From contig CM074806.1 in NCBI GenBank assembly GCA_037447605.1, positions 3,763,755 through 3,827,754 of the forward strand: a stretch of DNA of 64,000 nt. Direction: 5' to 3'. The notes under the pieces are model-generated. The model saw only the letters and a list, made by a program, of their open reading frames with translations. It made no database searches and was not told where the DNA came from. Within the stretch, counting starts at the first letter, position 1. Each line of letters starts with the position of its first letter. The position numbers were made by a program, and so were the translations under genes. Of this stretch, positions 1 through 14,300 are shown piece after piece. Source of the DNA: Zygnema circumcarinatum. Its lineage: Eukaryota > Streptophyta > Zygnematophyceae > Zygnematales > Zygnemataceae.

Positions 1-142
1 AAGAAGAGTATCAAAGAAGAAAAAAAAAAAAAAAAAAAAGCACGATCTTCAGGATGGTCATCTTTAAATTCGACTCGATTCCCGTCTCGATATCTCGTCC
101 AAGACTGAAAAGGACGCAGACAAACCTTCAAAACGACCTAAC

Positions 143-2376
143 CCTCGTAGTTTTTTGAAGAAAAACTCGCCTGTGCGACAGTAAGATTGCCCTGCTTTCG
201 AAAAGCGCGAGCTGCTGTGCGGAACATGCCCGCCCTCTCTTCCTGCAGTTTCGCCGCAAGCACTGTGGGAGCCTCCCTCTCACCCCTCTCCCTTCTCTGC
301 ACCACATTATCTCGGCTCTGCATTTTCTCCATCAACATGAGCCGGTTGCAGATGACATCATCCCATGCCTCCACACCATCAAACTGCCAAGAGGGCCAGC
401 GCAACCGCCACGTGGCTAGAAGGTGGTCGGCTGTATAAGGATCAGGAGGGGCAGTTTGCACGAAGGGGTCGGAGCTGGAGAGAGGGAGGAAGGAGGAGAA
501 AGGAGGTTCTCTTCCCGGAGGTAAGGAGATGGTAGAAGAATGAGGAGATGAGAGCTGCAGAAATTCCTCGAGCTCAACAATCTTTTGAAGGTGACAGACC
601 TGCACCCAGAACCCTCCCAAAAAGGTCTACTTCTCTGCAGGGGTTTCGGGGGGTCCACGCTCTGCAGCCAAAGTTTCTGAGACCACTCACATTGAGCACA
701 TTTTTACCATTGTCAGGTGGAGATATCAAGCATTAGGACTAAACCTCACTGACCCAACTTCATACAGGGTTGAAATCTAACTAACTAACCTCTGCATGTC
801 GCCTTCTGGTGGCGAGAGGATTCAGCACTGTCCAGTTCTGACGGAAGGCTCTATAGCACAGTGCTGTTTGGAAACGAGCGAGATCGAACTGCCCATTTGC
901 GACAGAGAGAGTGAGCAGCTGCGTCCCAAAGGAGCGGAGGAGGAGACTCCACTTTTCGGGGTCCATGGATGCAGCCTGGACGAAGCATGTCAGCATAGGC
1001 CTCCGCATTGGGACTTTGATGGCGCTGCGGATGAAGGGCGAAAGGTAAATTTCCTACATTGCAAAGAGTCCCGGCCTGGAGTTACGCTCCAATTCTGAGT
1101 GAATTGGAAGGCTAATGGATGCTACAATAACTCCTTTTGTGCCAGTCTAACGCGATATTCTACTGCATTGTAGACTGATTTGATCCACAGTTGCAACCCC
1201 ACAGAAAGTTCGAAAGTGCGTATTCCGAACCGTGGGGCTACCTGTTCTTTGCTTTCCCACAGCCTCTCCAGATGAGGTTCTGCCCCTTCATCCGTGAGCT
1301 GCAGAAGCACATCGTCCAGCAACACCCGCCATTGCCTTAGAGCCTCCAAGCAGGCGTATCGCTGACTGTACCACAAGGACGCTTCTGCGTGCTTCAGCGA
1401 CCCTTCGCCCTCCCACATGCCCATGCCATCTGCCATAGGCCAAACCCACAAGAGGGATCAGCACAAGCATGGGAAGAAACGACGTACTCTGCTTCGTTCT
1501 CAGCGTATGGTTTCAGGAACTTTTTCACTCATATTTCATCAAGCATCTTGGTTCGTAGGCTTAAAGTAGGTTTACCAAGAATTATCCGTATATAGCTGTT
1601 ACAAACATAAACCTCGCAATGGGGTTGTCTTCTCACCTGCATCGAGCTGCTTGATCCCCTCATCATAGAGCTGCAACGCTCGCAGGGGGTCTCCTCCCAA
1701 CTGGGCCTCCAGGGCCCTCTTGGTGATGGCTTCTTGTGCCACGTGGCAGCTGTATATGCCCAATACCACGTCATCCTCTCCAAGCTCAGCATAAAGCCGT
1801 GCCAGCTCCGCCCATCCGCCATGGTCAGCTTCCGGGAAGCAACCCTCCACAGACCCATCAGCAGCTTTGCGCCTTTTTGCTTTTGGGGTTTCAGGCAGCT
1901 TCTGGGTGTTGTGCAGGAGGTGACCTTCCAGCAGGAGAATGCCGGAATGGAGATTGCCAGACTTCACGCTGCAGTAAGACAGGAATGAGTTAAGTTATGA
2001 GTTATGCAGGGATTGAGAGGATGTGTTCAAACAATTCGGAGTGTAAGCCTGACAAGAGAGAAGGAAGGACAAGCCTACCTCATATTACTGACGACATCGG
2101 GCCGCATGCAGACTTCTGCATCCTCCAAAGCCAATGCCCCGACACAGCCGACAAATGCTGTTGTGCCACGTGTCCTCTCCATGACCCGGCCAAGTATGGC
2201 TCTTACCGGAGCTCTGAACTGCGTCTCCATGTTGCGGCTGTGCGTGTCCGGCAGGGACTGCACGCATCGCCAAAGGGCCGAAAGGAGGAGTCCACCGAAG
2301 GGTGCGTCCTTTTCCGCAAGAGAAGAGAGAGCTCTGATGAGCTCAGAGTGCTTAATCTGAATGTCGGGCAGCTCCC
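143..2376 (-). other. PRKDC: DNA-PKcs exons 29-33: FAT domain, 5' portion
   Basis: Exons 2376-2079, 1968-1637, 1429-1242, 1053-790 and 599-143 encode GELPDIQIKHSELI, WAELARLYAELGEDDVVLGIY, EIYLSPFIRSAIKVP and AWDDVICNRLMLMEK, all recognised FAT-region blocks of DNA-PKcs. The final exon ends at a phase-1 donor at 142/143. An AG at about 109 could start a further exon, but its frame closes quickly, so I leave it unassigned. The poly-A at 19-39 reads as poly-T on the coding strand and is probably intronic. Confidence 0.92.
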
Positions 2377-5300
2377 CTACAGGGAGACAACAAAGAATGA
2401 CACTTGAAAAGCTTCGTTTTACTTTCGTTTTCACTAACAAGCCTACACGACGGTGAGAATCCACAACCACAAACATAGTTCTGAAAGAAGTTCAACATCA
2501 ATAATTGTTTTTAGTGTGCAGATCTCCCACCTGTTCTGTAACGCCGCATGAGTTCAACTCTGCTTGCACGCTGACTAGCTTGTTGCTGCAATCGCGCCGC
2601 CCTCCTCCTCTGCGCATTCAGCGTCGCACGCAGAATGTGGGACCGGTCTCTCCCTCGAAACGGCCCTTTCATTCTCTCAACCACCTCTGCAGCCCCCCTC
2701 CTTCCCACACCTCCCTCTGCGTGCATCAAAGACAAGCCTCTCCCGCTCTGCGACAAGGCGATGAGAGAGCTCCCAAACGAGTCAGATGAGCCGAGTGCCT
2801 GGTGAGAGAGAAGGGACGAATCTCCTTCCGTTTGGGAGAGAGAGGGAGACAGCTCCATGGTGCTGCGGACCATGGCCTGCGTAGGGGCTGAGGTCTGACT
2901 GGAAACGGAGGTATGTGAGAATGAGGGCCGTGTTGAAGCGGAAGAGAAGAGAGGTGTCATAGGAAGGCTGGAAGCATTCCATGCGCTCAGAGGAAGCTCG
3001 TGGAATTCACATTCGGCAAGTGGAGCTTCAAAGATCGGCCGCTCATAATCTACCGAGTCTTCACAGAGCTGCATCACATGGCAAGGCGGGAAACGTCATC
3101 TCCTTTGGCTAGGTGCAATGGCGTTATTCAATCGAACTAAGCAGCAAATGCGTGGAGTGAAAACTCGAAGAAAACCACCTTGAGCAGCAAGCTACTTGCA
3201 GTCTGCGGCCACCGCTCCTCAATGAGAGGGTCGTAAATCTTCCCCAAAAGCTCTACCGCCCTTTCCGCCACCCCTCTTGGCAGCTGCATGTGCCAAAACT
3301 GTAACAGCCGCATCCGAATATCGGGAGATGTATCTGTGAGTCCTTCAAGAAGACCCACCAGTAGTTGCCCTTCTTCCTGCATATCCTTCCGTCCATAGAT
3401 GGTGGTCATAGCATCGTAATATAGTTGCCTACACTCAGGGCTTTCATGGCTTCTGAATGTTCGCCTAAGGATCGGAACCACCTTCACCGACAGAGCCTCC
3501 TTGGAGAAGTTATTAAGCAGGCGGGAGGTTAGCTGCACCACTTTCATCTGCACCTGCTCATCGTGCGGCTGAAGGAGACTCGGGAAGTAGGGCAAGAGCA
3601 TAGACGGTAAGTCGGGAAACTCGTCCGGTTTTCGCAGAAGAATGCTCAAGCAGATTGATTTGAACCCCCCCTGCACGCGAGGCAAAAGGTCCAACACCAT
3701 GTTTCCGAATCGTCCGCTATACGTCGGAAATCGCAGCGTTACTCTATTCAAAATGTACAAGAATCGGTCAAAATCGCCTTCCTTGAACATTTTTACTAAT
3801 TGGCTACGCAACGGCGCCTCTAATTCGAACTCGTCAATTAGTTCACCCAGCAACTCCTGTCTCTTTCTTAAAAGCATTCCAATCACTTCTGCAGCCGCTT
3901 CATACACTTCCTTTGCTTTGAATGCAAGGTTAAAAAGAATTTCTACGTAGAGTTCCTTCTCTGTGAACCCCACGTCGTAAACTGGATCATATAGCGGCAT
4001 ACCGCACACGCATAAAGCCCCGAGTAACTGCAATCCAACAAATCGTCGAATTTTCACCATTTTCTCACCAGCTTTCGGCTGCTTGCCCCCAGCCCTCAGG
4101 TATTCCACTACTGGCTCCTTGTCGAGAACGATGATGTCTTTCCACTGCTCAAGAAAAAGGCGAATGATGCTGACGTTTGCCGCCAACACCGCTCGCACAT
4201 CATGACATGCAACTCGCATGAGGTGACAGACTAAGCGTGTTGCTAGAGGCGAGTCGGGAGGGTTCTGGAGATTCCATGCAAGCAGCGTGAGGCAGATGGC
4301 ACGCAGGAGAGGGTGGAAGTAGCTCTCTCCGCCGCCGCGCTGCGGGTCCTCCAACACAGCAAGAAGGAGGGGCCGGAAGCAGGCCTCTCCATAAGGAGCA
4401 AAACATGTGCCACATTTCGTGATTGCCTGCAGTGAAGAAGCGTAATCGCAGCAAAGATTAGAATCACTGAACCGGCAGAATGCCCTCTTGAACACACCCA
4501 AGAGAAGACTTCCATCGTTCACGCAAGTGACAAGGAAACGTTTTGAGCTGGATATGTCATACCTTTGCCAGGAAAAGGCGCACGTTGATTGGGGTGCTCG
4601 CATTGTTCATAGTGACCAGCATTGCCTTCATCCATTCTCGCATTGTCTGTGCCTCTCGGTGGGTTTCTCCGTACCTTTCGTGCACTGCCTCAATCACTTT
4701 TAGCAGGCGAGGCATGCATGGATGCAGGTCAAACTCGTCCATATCGGTGGAACTCAAACCCGCGGCTTCCATAGGAACGTCGCTGGGCTCTACCTCCTTC
4801 GAGTCTCGACCAATGGCCAGTGTTCCCATACCTCTCTCCCTTCCAATCACCTCCTCCTCCTCTTCCTCCTCCCCGTCCTCTTCCTCATCTCGGCTGAATG
4901 GGACGCTCTCACGGAGACTCTCGACAAGGGACCGCCTTCTTTGTGGTCGTCCGACAAATGAGGGGATGACAGCTGGCTCCTGACTCAGAGTTGGCCCAAT
5001 CAGGTACTGCGATGAAAAAGTGCCCAGGAAACTGTCCGCCATAGTCAGCGCAGCATTGCTGTGCTCCAACTTCCATCTTGCCCGCAGGTCTCGAATGGTT
5101 TCAATTTCGCCCTGTAGCTGCGTTGTCACAACTGCGAGAAAAACAAAAAAATAAAAAAATAAAAAAAATAAAAACACAACACATCGGTACACTTGAAAAT
5201 TTTAAATTTCCCTCTCAAAGACCTTGAAGCTTCGAAGGCATCCCATCCTTGCACACCCCACCTTGAACAACTTAGCTTTCTTCTCTATGCAAATCGATAC

Positions 5301-8300
5301 ATCATGCATGCAATGCAAGAGATGGAAGCGTTCGGCCATATACCAGGCAAGCTGCTGTACACCTTATCGCAGTCTATAAGGTGTTCCCACAGCCGCCCCA
5401 TCTTCGCATCCTCCCGAAAAAGGAAGCCGGCAAAGACGCTCTCCCCTCTGCTCCCACTCTGCGTCCTTATGATGAGAGTGCAGCACAGGTTGTATGCTGC
5501 CACGTGAAGTTCCCTCCAGAGGGCTTTCGTTTTGCCTGCTGAACTGTCTCCCCCTGACACGTGTGGCGGGTCATGTTTGGCTCTCATGTCATCGTTGGCC
5601 CGTGAAATGAGTTTGTTGTTTGGCACCAAGGGAGAGAATTTCTCCTTCAACAGCGGAGCGGAAACCTTGTCAAACAGAATTTCTAGCATTCGGTAGAGGC
5701 ACCTCCGGAGTATGACCCTTTTCTCTTGTCGCTCAAAATCGTCTTGCCAAGAATCCGACTGAGACACATCTCGCTCAAGATTGCTCAAGAAAAACTCCGC
5801 TTTAGAGCTGAACCAAGTAACAAGCGTTTCCTCTCCACAGGCTCTCAGAATCGGCTCTGCAACGCTTTCTCCAACTGCTTTGTGGAAGTGCGGTGCCTGC
5901 CCACTGTCAAGAATGGAGCGGATGCAAAGTTCGAGAGCATCAAATGGCATGGTTTTGATATTTTCTGCAAAGGCATCCATGGCGTTCACAAACCGCGGAA
6001 AAACCAAAGAGTTCGGCACGAGAAGGAGGGGAAAGTGGGCTTCCAGGAGGTCCAGACTGCGGCTGTGAGAGAGAGAGAAGAGACAGTTCTCGACAAGTTT
6101 CAAAAAAGATGCTCTCTTTTCGGACCCCTTGGGAATGTCGTCATCCCGGAGGAGAAGATGCTCAGCCACGAATCTGCTAACGCTCGCAAATAGCTTTACA
6201 CTCCATTCCTTCTGTCGAAATCTGGGTTGGAAAAAGAAATGCAGCAGGCTTACAGCATCTGCTTTGAAAGCCATGGATTCCTGGCTTTCCGCCGTAGGTT
6301 GGAGACTTTCGATGCAATTTCCCAATAAGAATGTCAAATAGTTGTCCACAATGAAACGCGTAGTTTCCTCATCTTCCTCCAAAACTACGTTTCCCTCAAC
6401 GTCCAAGATGAACAGCTTTTTCAAGATTCCAAGAAATGCTGTCTTCATCTCAAAAGAGGAGCTGAATTCACACCACTTTCGCAGGAGCGGGATTCGACGA
6501 ACACACTCTCTAAGGAAGCTTCCCAGGGTGATGTTGTTCACCTTTCCCAGGCGTGTTATATAGTCATCGAGTAAAGCATTCAGAAGCATTTTCACCGAAT
6601 GATAATTCGTTGCTTCCAGAAAAACTGATTCCAAGCACTCGTGGTAGTAAAATTTGCAGTATCTCACGATTTGGCGATGGAAATTGAGAAAAAATACCTC
6701 TCCTGCTGTAGTCATTCTCTTGCGCTCCCTGACCTCCACGTCAGTTCCATTCCCTTCCCTTCCCTTCCTTTCTTTTTCTTCTTCCTCCGCTCCCATCCGA
6801 ATAGAGCAAACTTCTGCCTGATTTATGATGAAGTCCAGAAGCCGCTTCACAGGTAAATCCAAGGAAATGCTGAGCTCCACCATTTCGTTTGCAGCAGATG
6901 CTAAACTTGGAGGGCACTCTCTCTTCATGTTGAAAGCTTGAGTTGCAAGATGCTCAGCCAATCCCTCCACTCTCTCTTTCCCCAGGAGATGTATGAGGAT
7001 CCCTGCACTGTGCAGCTGCCGATACCCCTTCGCCAAGCTTGCAGCTTGAGCAGGTGACATAGAACCGACACTTACTCCTGCTTTTACCTCTCCCATCGGT
7101 TCTTCTGCTAGACTTTGAAGCTCGAGCACTTCAAGGTTGTACTCCCTTTGCTGAAGCTTCTCTCGGAGGGAGCCCTTCATGGAAACCCTGAAAACGTTGC
7201 TGCAACCTGAGAGAAGATGGAGTAGCTCTACGCTCAAGCTGCACACTTCTTGAGCCTCACGAGCGAGTATAGATGATAGCCCTACTTTTCCAGGAGTGAG
7301 GATGGCTGTGGCGAGAAAGTCTGTGAATGAAGGATCGGTGAGAGGCAAGAGGGGCTCCCAGGAAAGCTCCTTCTGTTCTTCCCCTTGTCCAACATCCACA
7401 GTCAAGGCTTCAGCTCCTTGGCATTCCCCCTCCAAGTTCCCTTCTGTTGAGTTTTTCGCTGCTGTTGGAGGTGCGAGACCATTAGCAATGAAGGGCACCC
7501 GCTTGCAGAAGCTAAGGAAAGCTGCCATGGCTGCAAGTTCCTGGCTGTGGGGCTTCTTTACCAGGACGGGTGTCAAGGTCCATTGCTCCGCATTCAGATT
7601 CACAACTCTTGCACAAATCTGCACACTCGAAGACCGAATACGTACTCAAATTTAAGTCTTCACTGACTTCTGAATCACCTCACCAAAAAAATGTAGTGAA
7701 AACATTTTGGATTTTCGATTTTTTTGCATTATTGCCTTTTACCTTTAAGAGCTCTGCAATGGTGATGCGAAAGCTTTCAGCAGAGGAGTGCAGCTCCTCA
7801 ATGTCTGCCAGCTGCACCATCCCCTCCCCCGCAGCCCAGTCCAACCAATGGAACGCACGTGCCACGTGGCGGAGCCACAACTCGACAGCTGGCAGAGAGG
7901 CTCCTCCACCTTCAGGCCCGTGCTGAGGGAGGAGGTTTTGAAGCAGCGGCAGAGTGTGAGAGAAATGCCGGTGGAGCCAAAGGGACGGGGAGGCTTCTGC
8001 ATCCCATATTTCGTAAAAGGAGGGGTAAATCAATTTGCACACCTTAAATTTCCAGCTTTTGAACATCGGATTCGGTCAACGCTTCGCTAAGCAACAAACG
8101 GTTTCCCCGCTCTCAAGGTGAAATGAGGGTCCTCTCGCTGACCTGGAAGGAGTGGGCAGAGGGCAGCGAACAGTTTCATGCAGGCTCTGCGACAATGCGA
8201 TTCAACGGAAGCAGTCTGACGGAACAGCCACAGGGAAAATGACTGCAGTGAAGAGAAGCGCGCTCGCTCTTTACGCTCTGAGCGCAGCATTTCAATATTT

Positions 8301-11300
8301 CTCGCGATGAGCTTCAAAAAAGCGTCCATAACTAAGGTTATTTGTTGCACAGTTCCTGCAAATGAAACGAGATAGTCAAAGGTCTATCTACGTGTTAAAC
8401 TGACAAGAAAAGCCCAAACTAAGGTACAGCACAAAGAACGCATTTCCCAACGCCTACCTGCATGCATGATGTGAACAACATACCAATGTTTTCATCGTCG
8501 GATTCTGCAATTCGAAGACTGGCGATGCAGTAGAAGTAAACCTCCAAGAGATAGCGGTCAAGTAGCGGGGGATTTGCATACAGTGTCGGATAGCTCCGAT
8601 GCAGAGCCATGGCTGCCCCGAGCCTATGATACGGACTTGGATGATCCATCCGGTAGTACAGCCTTCGCAGCATGGACGATACATTCACGTAGCTGTCAAC
8701 CTGCAGCATCATTAGTTAAGGAAACCGCTGAAAACTGGAAAAAGAGTTTATGGGAGAAAGCAATGTTTTCCAACTGCTGTAAGAGTGAGAGCAGGGGGAG
8801 TCTTGTTTTTGGCTCTGAGCGCACCTTTGGCGGCGTGTGTCGAATCGACCACTTCAGAAATTCTGCGAAGCTCTCTGCACAAAGGTCTCTGCTTTGCGTG
8901 GCGGAGACAGAACCGATAAAACGAACAGAAATGGACTGAGCCACAGCAGGCAGAACTTGACACGAAGAACAAATCGTTTAACCCGTTCCCGATTTTCGTC
9001 ACTTAGAGACGCATGCACAGTGGGAAAAAAAAGGCGTACCGAAGGGCACCATTGTTAGCATCTTGAAGGCCTTCCATGATAGCGTCAAGTAGGGCCATGG
9101 TGTCAGGGCTCTCCTTTTGAGTGTTACTTGTGAGCCAATGTATAAGCTGCAGACTGAATTCCCGAAACAGCTTTCCAGTCACCTGCGAATACGCAAAGAG
9201 ACAAGATGTTACCGATCCTTTATGCGCCTATCGACTGCAGAGTTCTTTCTGAAGTTTATTGCAGGTCACCTGGTCTACGTCAGTAGCGAGGCGCAGCACC
9301 GCTGGGAAAAGATTTCGATAAAGCTGTTCATATCGCATCTGGGATCGCACAGGAGGAATGCAACACGTCAGTTTATGCATCTGCAAGGCTAGCATTCAGA
9401 CAATGACAATCTGATAAAGAAGCTGCCAATCGGTAATACTTCACTGCCCATCACCCAATCGTGATCGGGAGAAAGATCTTCGCTGACCATGTTGAGACTT
9501 GCACAACAGTGTGCTGCCGCTAGAACACACTGAGTCCGAACAATCACTACCCGTTCCCACGCTCTTACTCTCCGTCTCTCCCTCCCCACCCTCCTCTCCC
9601 TCTCTCTCACCCACCTCCTGTCCCTCTCTTCCTCTCCCACCCTCCTCTCCTCTATTGGGAGTAAGAATGTATTCACAGGTTCTGAGTTTTTGTCGGATCG
9701 CCGAGCCGGGCCCTTAGCAGCCGATCCAACCATGTACACAGAAACCGCGTGCAGTGCTTCACAGGCGGAAACTTTCGCCCCGCGGTCGGAGGAATTCTCC
9801 GCGAGTTCCGCCATTCTGGGGAGCAGCCTGTCTGCCCTCGCAGAAACAACGCAAGTTAGCGAAGAAACTGAACTCAGAAATTCTTTTGCATCCAGTTCAG
9901 GATACTCATGAATTTAAGGAAACAATCTCCTTTTCTCACCCAGCCATAAGTCGGGTTTCTCATCCCGAAACGGCAGGGTGAAGGGGAGTCGCAGAGCAGA
10001 ATCCCAAGGTCGCCCCATTGTCCCCTTCGCCTGCGTTAGGTCCAATTCCGCCACCAAAAAGTGCGCTGAGCATCCGACCCGGCCCAGGAAACGCTGCACG
10101 CGGACTTGCAGCTTCTCATAGGCACTGGTCTGCAGTAGAAAGTAAGCAAACGGCTCGTCAAAGTCCATATAGTCGACTAATGAAGGTGCTTCAGAGTACA
10201 TCATCTTGAAAAGCTAGTCAACCATTGGAATATGCATATGATTTCTTCTGCTATGGCAATCCTCACCTGCATCCGCTGAGCCCGCTCGGCTCGCAGCTTG
10301 GATGTCCGGCGCGCTGACATTGTCTCTGCCAAAGGAAAAGGGATGGGGCCGGACTGATACGACGGGGAATCGCAGGCTACAACTTCAGTCAAGTATTCGT
10401 TGAGACATGGAATAATTGTAGGAAGGTTGGTTTCCAGCTCTTCCCTCTGATTGAACTGCCAATTTTCCAAGGCTGCAACCGCCACCTCAGCGACAGGCAG
10501 ATGCTTGAGCAATCGTCAAGGGAAACTAGCTCGATGATGACCTTTAGCCCATAAAATCCCGGCAATTTCTACTAGAATTTCAAAAAGAAAAACGTACACG
10601 TGGAGCTGCATAATGGCCCTCATAACCTCCCTCCTATGAGAGGATATTGTGTGCCCATCTCTAATGCTGCCCTGAGAGGGCCGATGCGCGATGCGATGTC
10701 GAGCAGCGAGCAGGGAGCGATGAGGACGAGGCGAAGGCAGGCACTTAAGAGCTCCATTGTGTACAGCCGCAGACGGAGCAGCACCTCCCTTAGATAAGCC
10801 TGCACCACCCTCCCACACTCTGCCCGCTCGTCCGCAGAGCCTGAAACTATGACTTTCGGACAACGATCGGCGATATTCTGCCACACAATAGAGATTCCCT
10901 TTAGTTCACAGAACAGTCGTGATGGAAGAAAACCCAAAAGCGAAAAGGTTCACATTGCAGGAACATGGATATAACCTGATGCGATGAGTTGAAGATTGGT
11001 ACTACGTTATTGGGCTCGGCTCGACGACTAAGAGGGTCGAAGTATGCCATCGAGTTGGCGAGTTTGATGGCGATAGAAAGAAGTTTGTAGAAGCCACTGT
11101 TGAGGGGGTACTGAGTGGAGAACTCGATCATCGTTCGACAGAAAGGATGCACCCACTGGAGGAACATGGAAGCGCCGGACCTGCAAGGAAGCTTCACTCT
11201 TGTGCTGCTGATTAAAAGCAGGTAGACAGGAGTGACAAGGAGGGAAAAGTGGAAATGGTGGAGGATGAGGAAGAGGGGACCGTAAGGAGAGGAATGCTAA

Positions 11301-14300
11301 GAGAAAAGACTAACTGAAGACCGTATAGGAACGAGCACCTGGAGAGCAGTTCCAAAGCAAACTCCACCTGGCCCACCGCCATGCTAATTCTCGGGTCAAT
11401 CATGTGAAACAAACAAACGAGAAACGGAGAAAATTGGGAAGGAGTTGATTAAGCGGCAAATAAGCCTATTCAGGAATATCAAAATCAAATGCAAGGTGGG
11501 GGGATCTACACACCAGATTCAGAAACTTATGCATATGCAATGGATTTACGGGCTCCAACTCGTGGGTTTCTGTCCTTTCTTCAGACCCATCAGCAGGTTC
11601 CTTCTCAGTTCCTGCACCAGAATCACATGCCACTCATGTGCCAAAAATCAAAACCATAGTCTCACTAATATTGCCCAATGCCCGATTTTTGTGGGGTGAA
11701 CACGGGGGTCTATAGGATGCATATATCGCCTGCATGCACACCTTCTTCCTTGACGTTACGATGCTCCACGTAAGTCAAGTCCAGCTCCTTCATTACCGCT
11801 ATGATGTCTCCAACAAGAGCATCATAGATGACCTGCACCAGATGGCCATCGCCTGCATCGCCTCTTCCTGTCGAATCTCCTTCAGCAGGCGAATCCATGG
11901 CTGCCGGGTGTGCTTCCAGCGCCGAGGCGCGATTGCTGCCATATGGGCTGAGGAGATGGAGCCACAACTTCACGTACTGCGGCCACAGCTGAGTCGTTCG
12001 ATCTCCGGGAGGACCGTTAAAGGGCGATATGGCTCGCTCAAGGCAGGAGTGCACTGACACGTGTCATCAAAGCACACCCTTTGCAGGCTCAGTAGAAGGC
12101 CTATATTTTTCTCTCCTTCTCGGGACGAAACGAACCCAAAGTAGAGCGGAACGTGCGTAGTATATGGGCCAGTTTTGCTGGAGGTGGCTTGCCTGTGCTG
12201 GTCACAAAGAGATTGAAAGCGGAGCCCTTCTGGTACAGAGCTGAGAGTAAATCCCTTATTGCAGCATGCACACGAGGTTGCTGTTTGGGCCAGAGCTCAG
12301 GGTACATGTAGAATATGATGACAGAAACCTGTAGAAAGAGAACATTCATCAGCTTTACAGCAAACCAAAAGAATCTACAGAGATGATTCAGGTGTGACAG
12401 CAAGAGGAAAAAGCAGAAACTAGGGTACCTGCGTGATGAAGGCAAGCATTGAATCCTCTATGTTGTCCAAGTGCACGCATATATCTGCGAAGGCCTGCAC
12501 CGATGTAATTCCATGGGCCAGAGTTTCTCCCATTTTTCCCTCAACTGCCCTGCCAGCCAACACTATCAACATACTTTCAACATCATCGTCCACATGGGCA
12601 ACATACGCAAATGGTGGATCTCAATAATCGACAGTTACGTCGCAGTAAAACACGTTTTACCCATAGACTTCTGCGCATACGATGCATACAGAACAGCAAA
12701 CTTTGTATCGCGTTCAAAGTTTTTGCGAGGAAAGTCGACGCCAAACGCTGTATAAAAGAGTTTGCTGTGTTATGCAGTACATGGAAATACCTGACTGCTC
12801 CCCCAAATGGAACGAGTCGACGAAGCACCTCGCTGAGCTCCTCTTTTCCAGAAAATCGCATGATTGCAGGCGCCATGCGACCAATCGCGAGAATAGCCGT
12901 CGAGACCTTCTTGTATTCCTCATTAGGTTTATTCAGAATGCTTAAAAGCTCTCCCATTAGCGCCTGCAATTGCTCACAATCAGCTCGAAATCCTTCGGGA
13001 AAGCTCCAACGTTTCCAGCTTTCCCGTTAATGCTTAAGTTGACACGTGCGACCATAGGAGCACAACTGACCTTGTATCTTTCGGAACGACTCGTCACTCG
13101 TGCGTCACCATTCACGAGGCCCTTCGAAATCTGGGGAAAGCAACACACGCATGCGCACAAACAATGGCTTAGAAAAAATGGTTTTCTCATTGGATACTGA
13201 TACACTACCATCAAAATCAGAAGAGGTGAAAGGAGCATCTTCTTACCTGAATTATGACAGCGTCCAACGCAAGGAGGGCCGCATCACGGACCGGTGCATT
13301 TGGATGTAAGCTGTTACATGTCCCGCTCCAACAGGTCAGGAAAGCAGGTCAATCCAGTCAGTCTGCTCGCACTGACTGCAAAAGAAGGCATCCGAAAGAA
13401 TGTGTCAAGCTTTCAAACTCAAGTCCGTTTGGAAACAGCAAGTTACAGAATTGAGACTCGAAAGCTAAAAGGTCAAACAGCGGATCACCAGAGAGTCTGC
13501 AGAGAGGTAAATAGCAGAACCGCATCGTCTAAAATCTGAAGCCAAAATCTCTCCGCATGGCGAGCTAGTAGGCGAAGGCCAGCTGTCCAATATCGAATTG
13601 CAGCATGTTAAGTTACGGTGGTTCATATGCACATAATTCCGCATGCATTAGTAAAAGCCCAATAAACCAAATATGAGAAGGTTCCATAGAACTCCAAAGC
13701 TCTGCATCATCGAAAGCTCCATAGACTTCAGACAGTAAAATGGACTTCTAGTCGCCAACTTGTCCCAAAAAAAGGGCACGCTTTGCCTCACCTTTAAGAA
13801 TGTCATATCGTGAGTGTTCGCCATAGATGACAGCCCCCTTGACATAGAAATAAATCTTCTTTGAGCTCTCCACTGTGCCTGGCGGAGCCATACCAAAAAT
13901 AAGGTTAGTCTAAAGAGAAATAGAAACAGCACGGGCATTTCAAGTTTGATGTGCAGCAATTACCTCCTGCTGGTTCAGCTCCATCGAACCATGTCATAAG
14001 AGAGTCGAGACATCGAATGCTTCCTGCAATGAGTACGCGGGAGCTATCGCTTTTGTCTGCAAGTGTGAGAATGTGTAGCGCCATCTTCACCAGTGCGTGA
14101 ACCCGCTCCTCCGTGAACAATGAAGGGAAATACTCCAGAAAGTAGCCAAGCAGGACCAGAATCTGAGCTTGTACTGCAAAACAGATCAAAGTTTTCGGCC
14201 ATGAATTTGTTATTGTAGCATTGAACACCGCTCGCCGCTCTTACTGAAAATACACTACAAACAGCTTGCAACGCCAAATACTAAGTGAGCTCAAGGACAT

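Noticed and set aside
5726-6193. 155-codon open frame on the + strand
   Set aside because: Antisense to DNA-PKcs exon 25, whose reading is colinear with the known family.
10542-10571. Possible 30-nt microexon between DNA-PKcs exons 15 and 16
   Set aside because: It is flanked by TAG and GT, but the frame entering from exon 15 meets a stop codon inside it, so it does not fix the junction.
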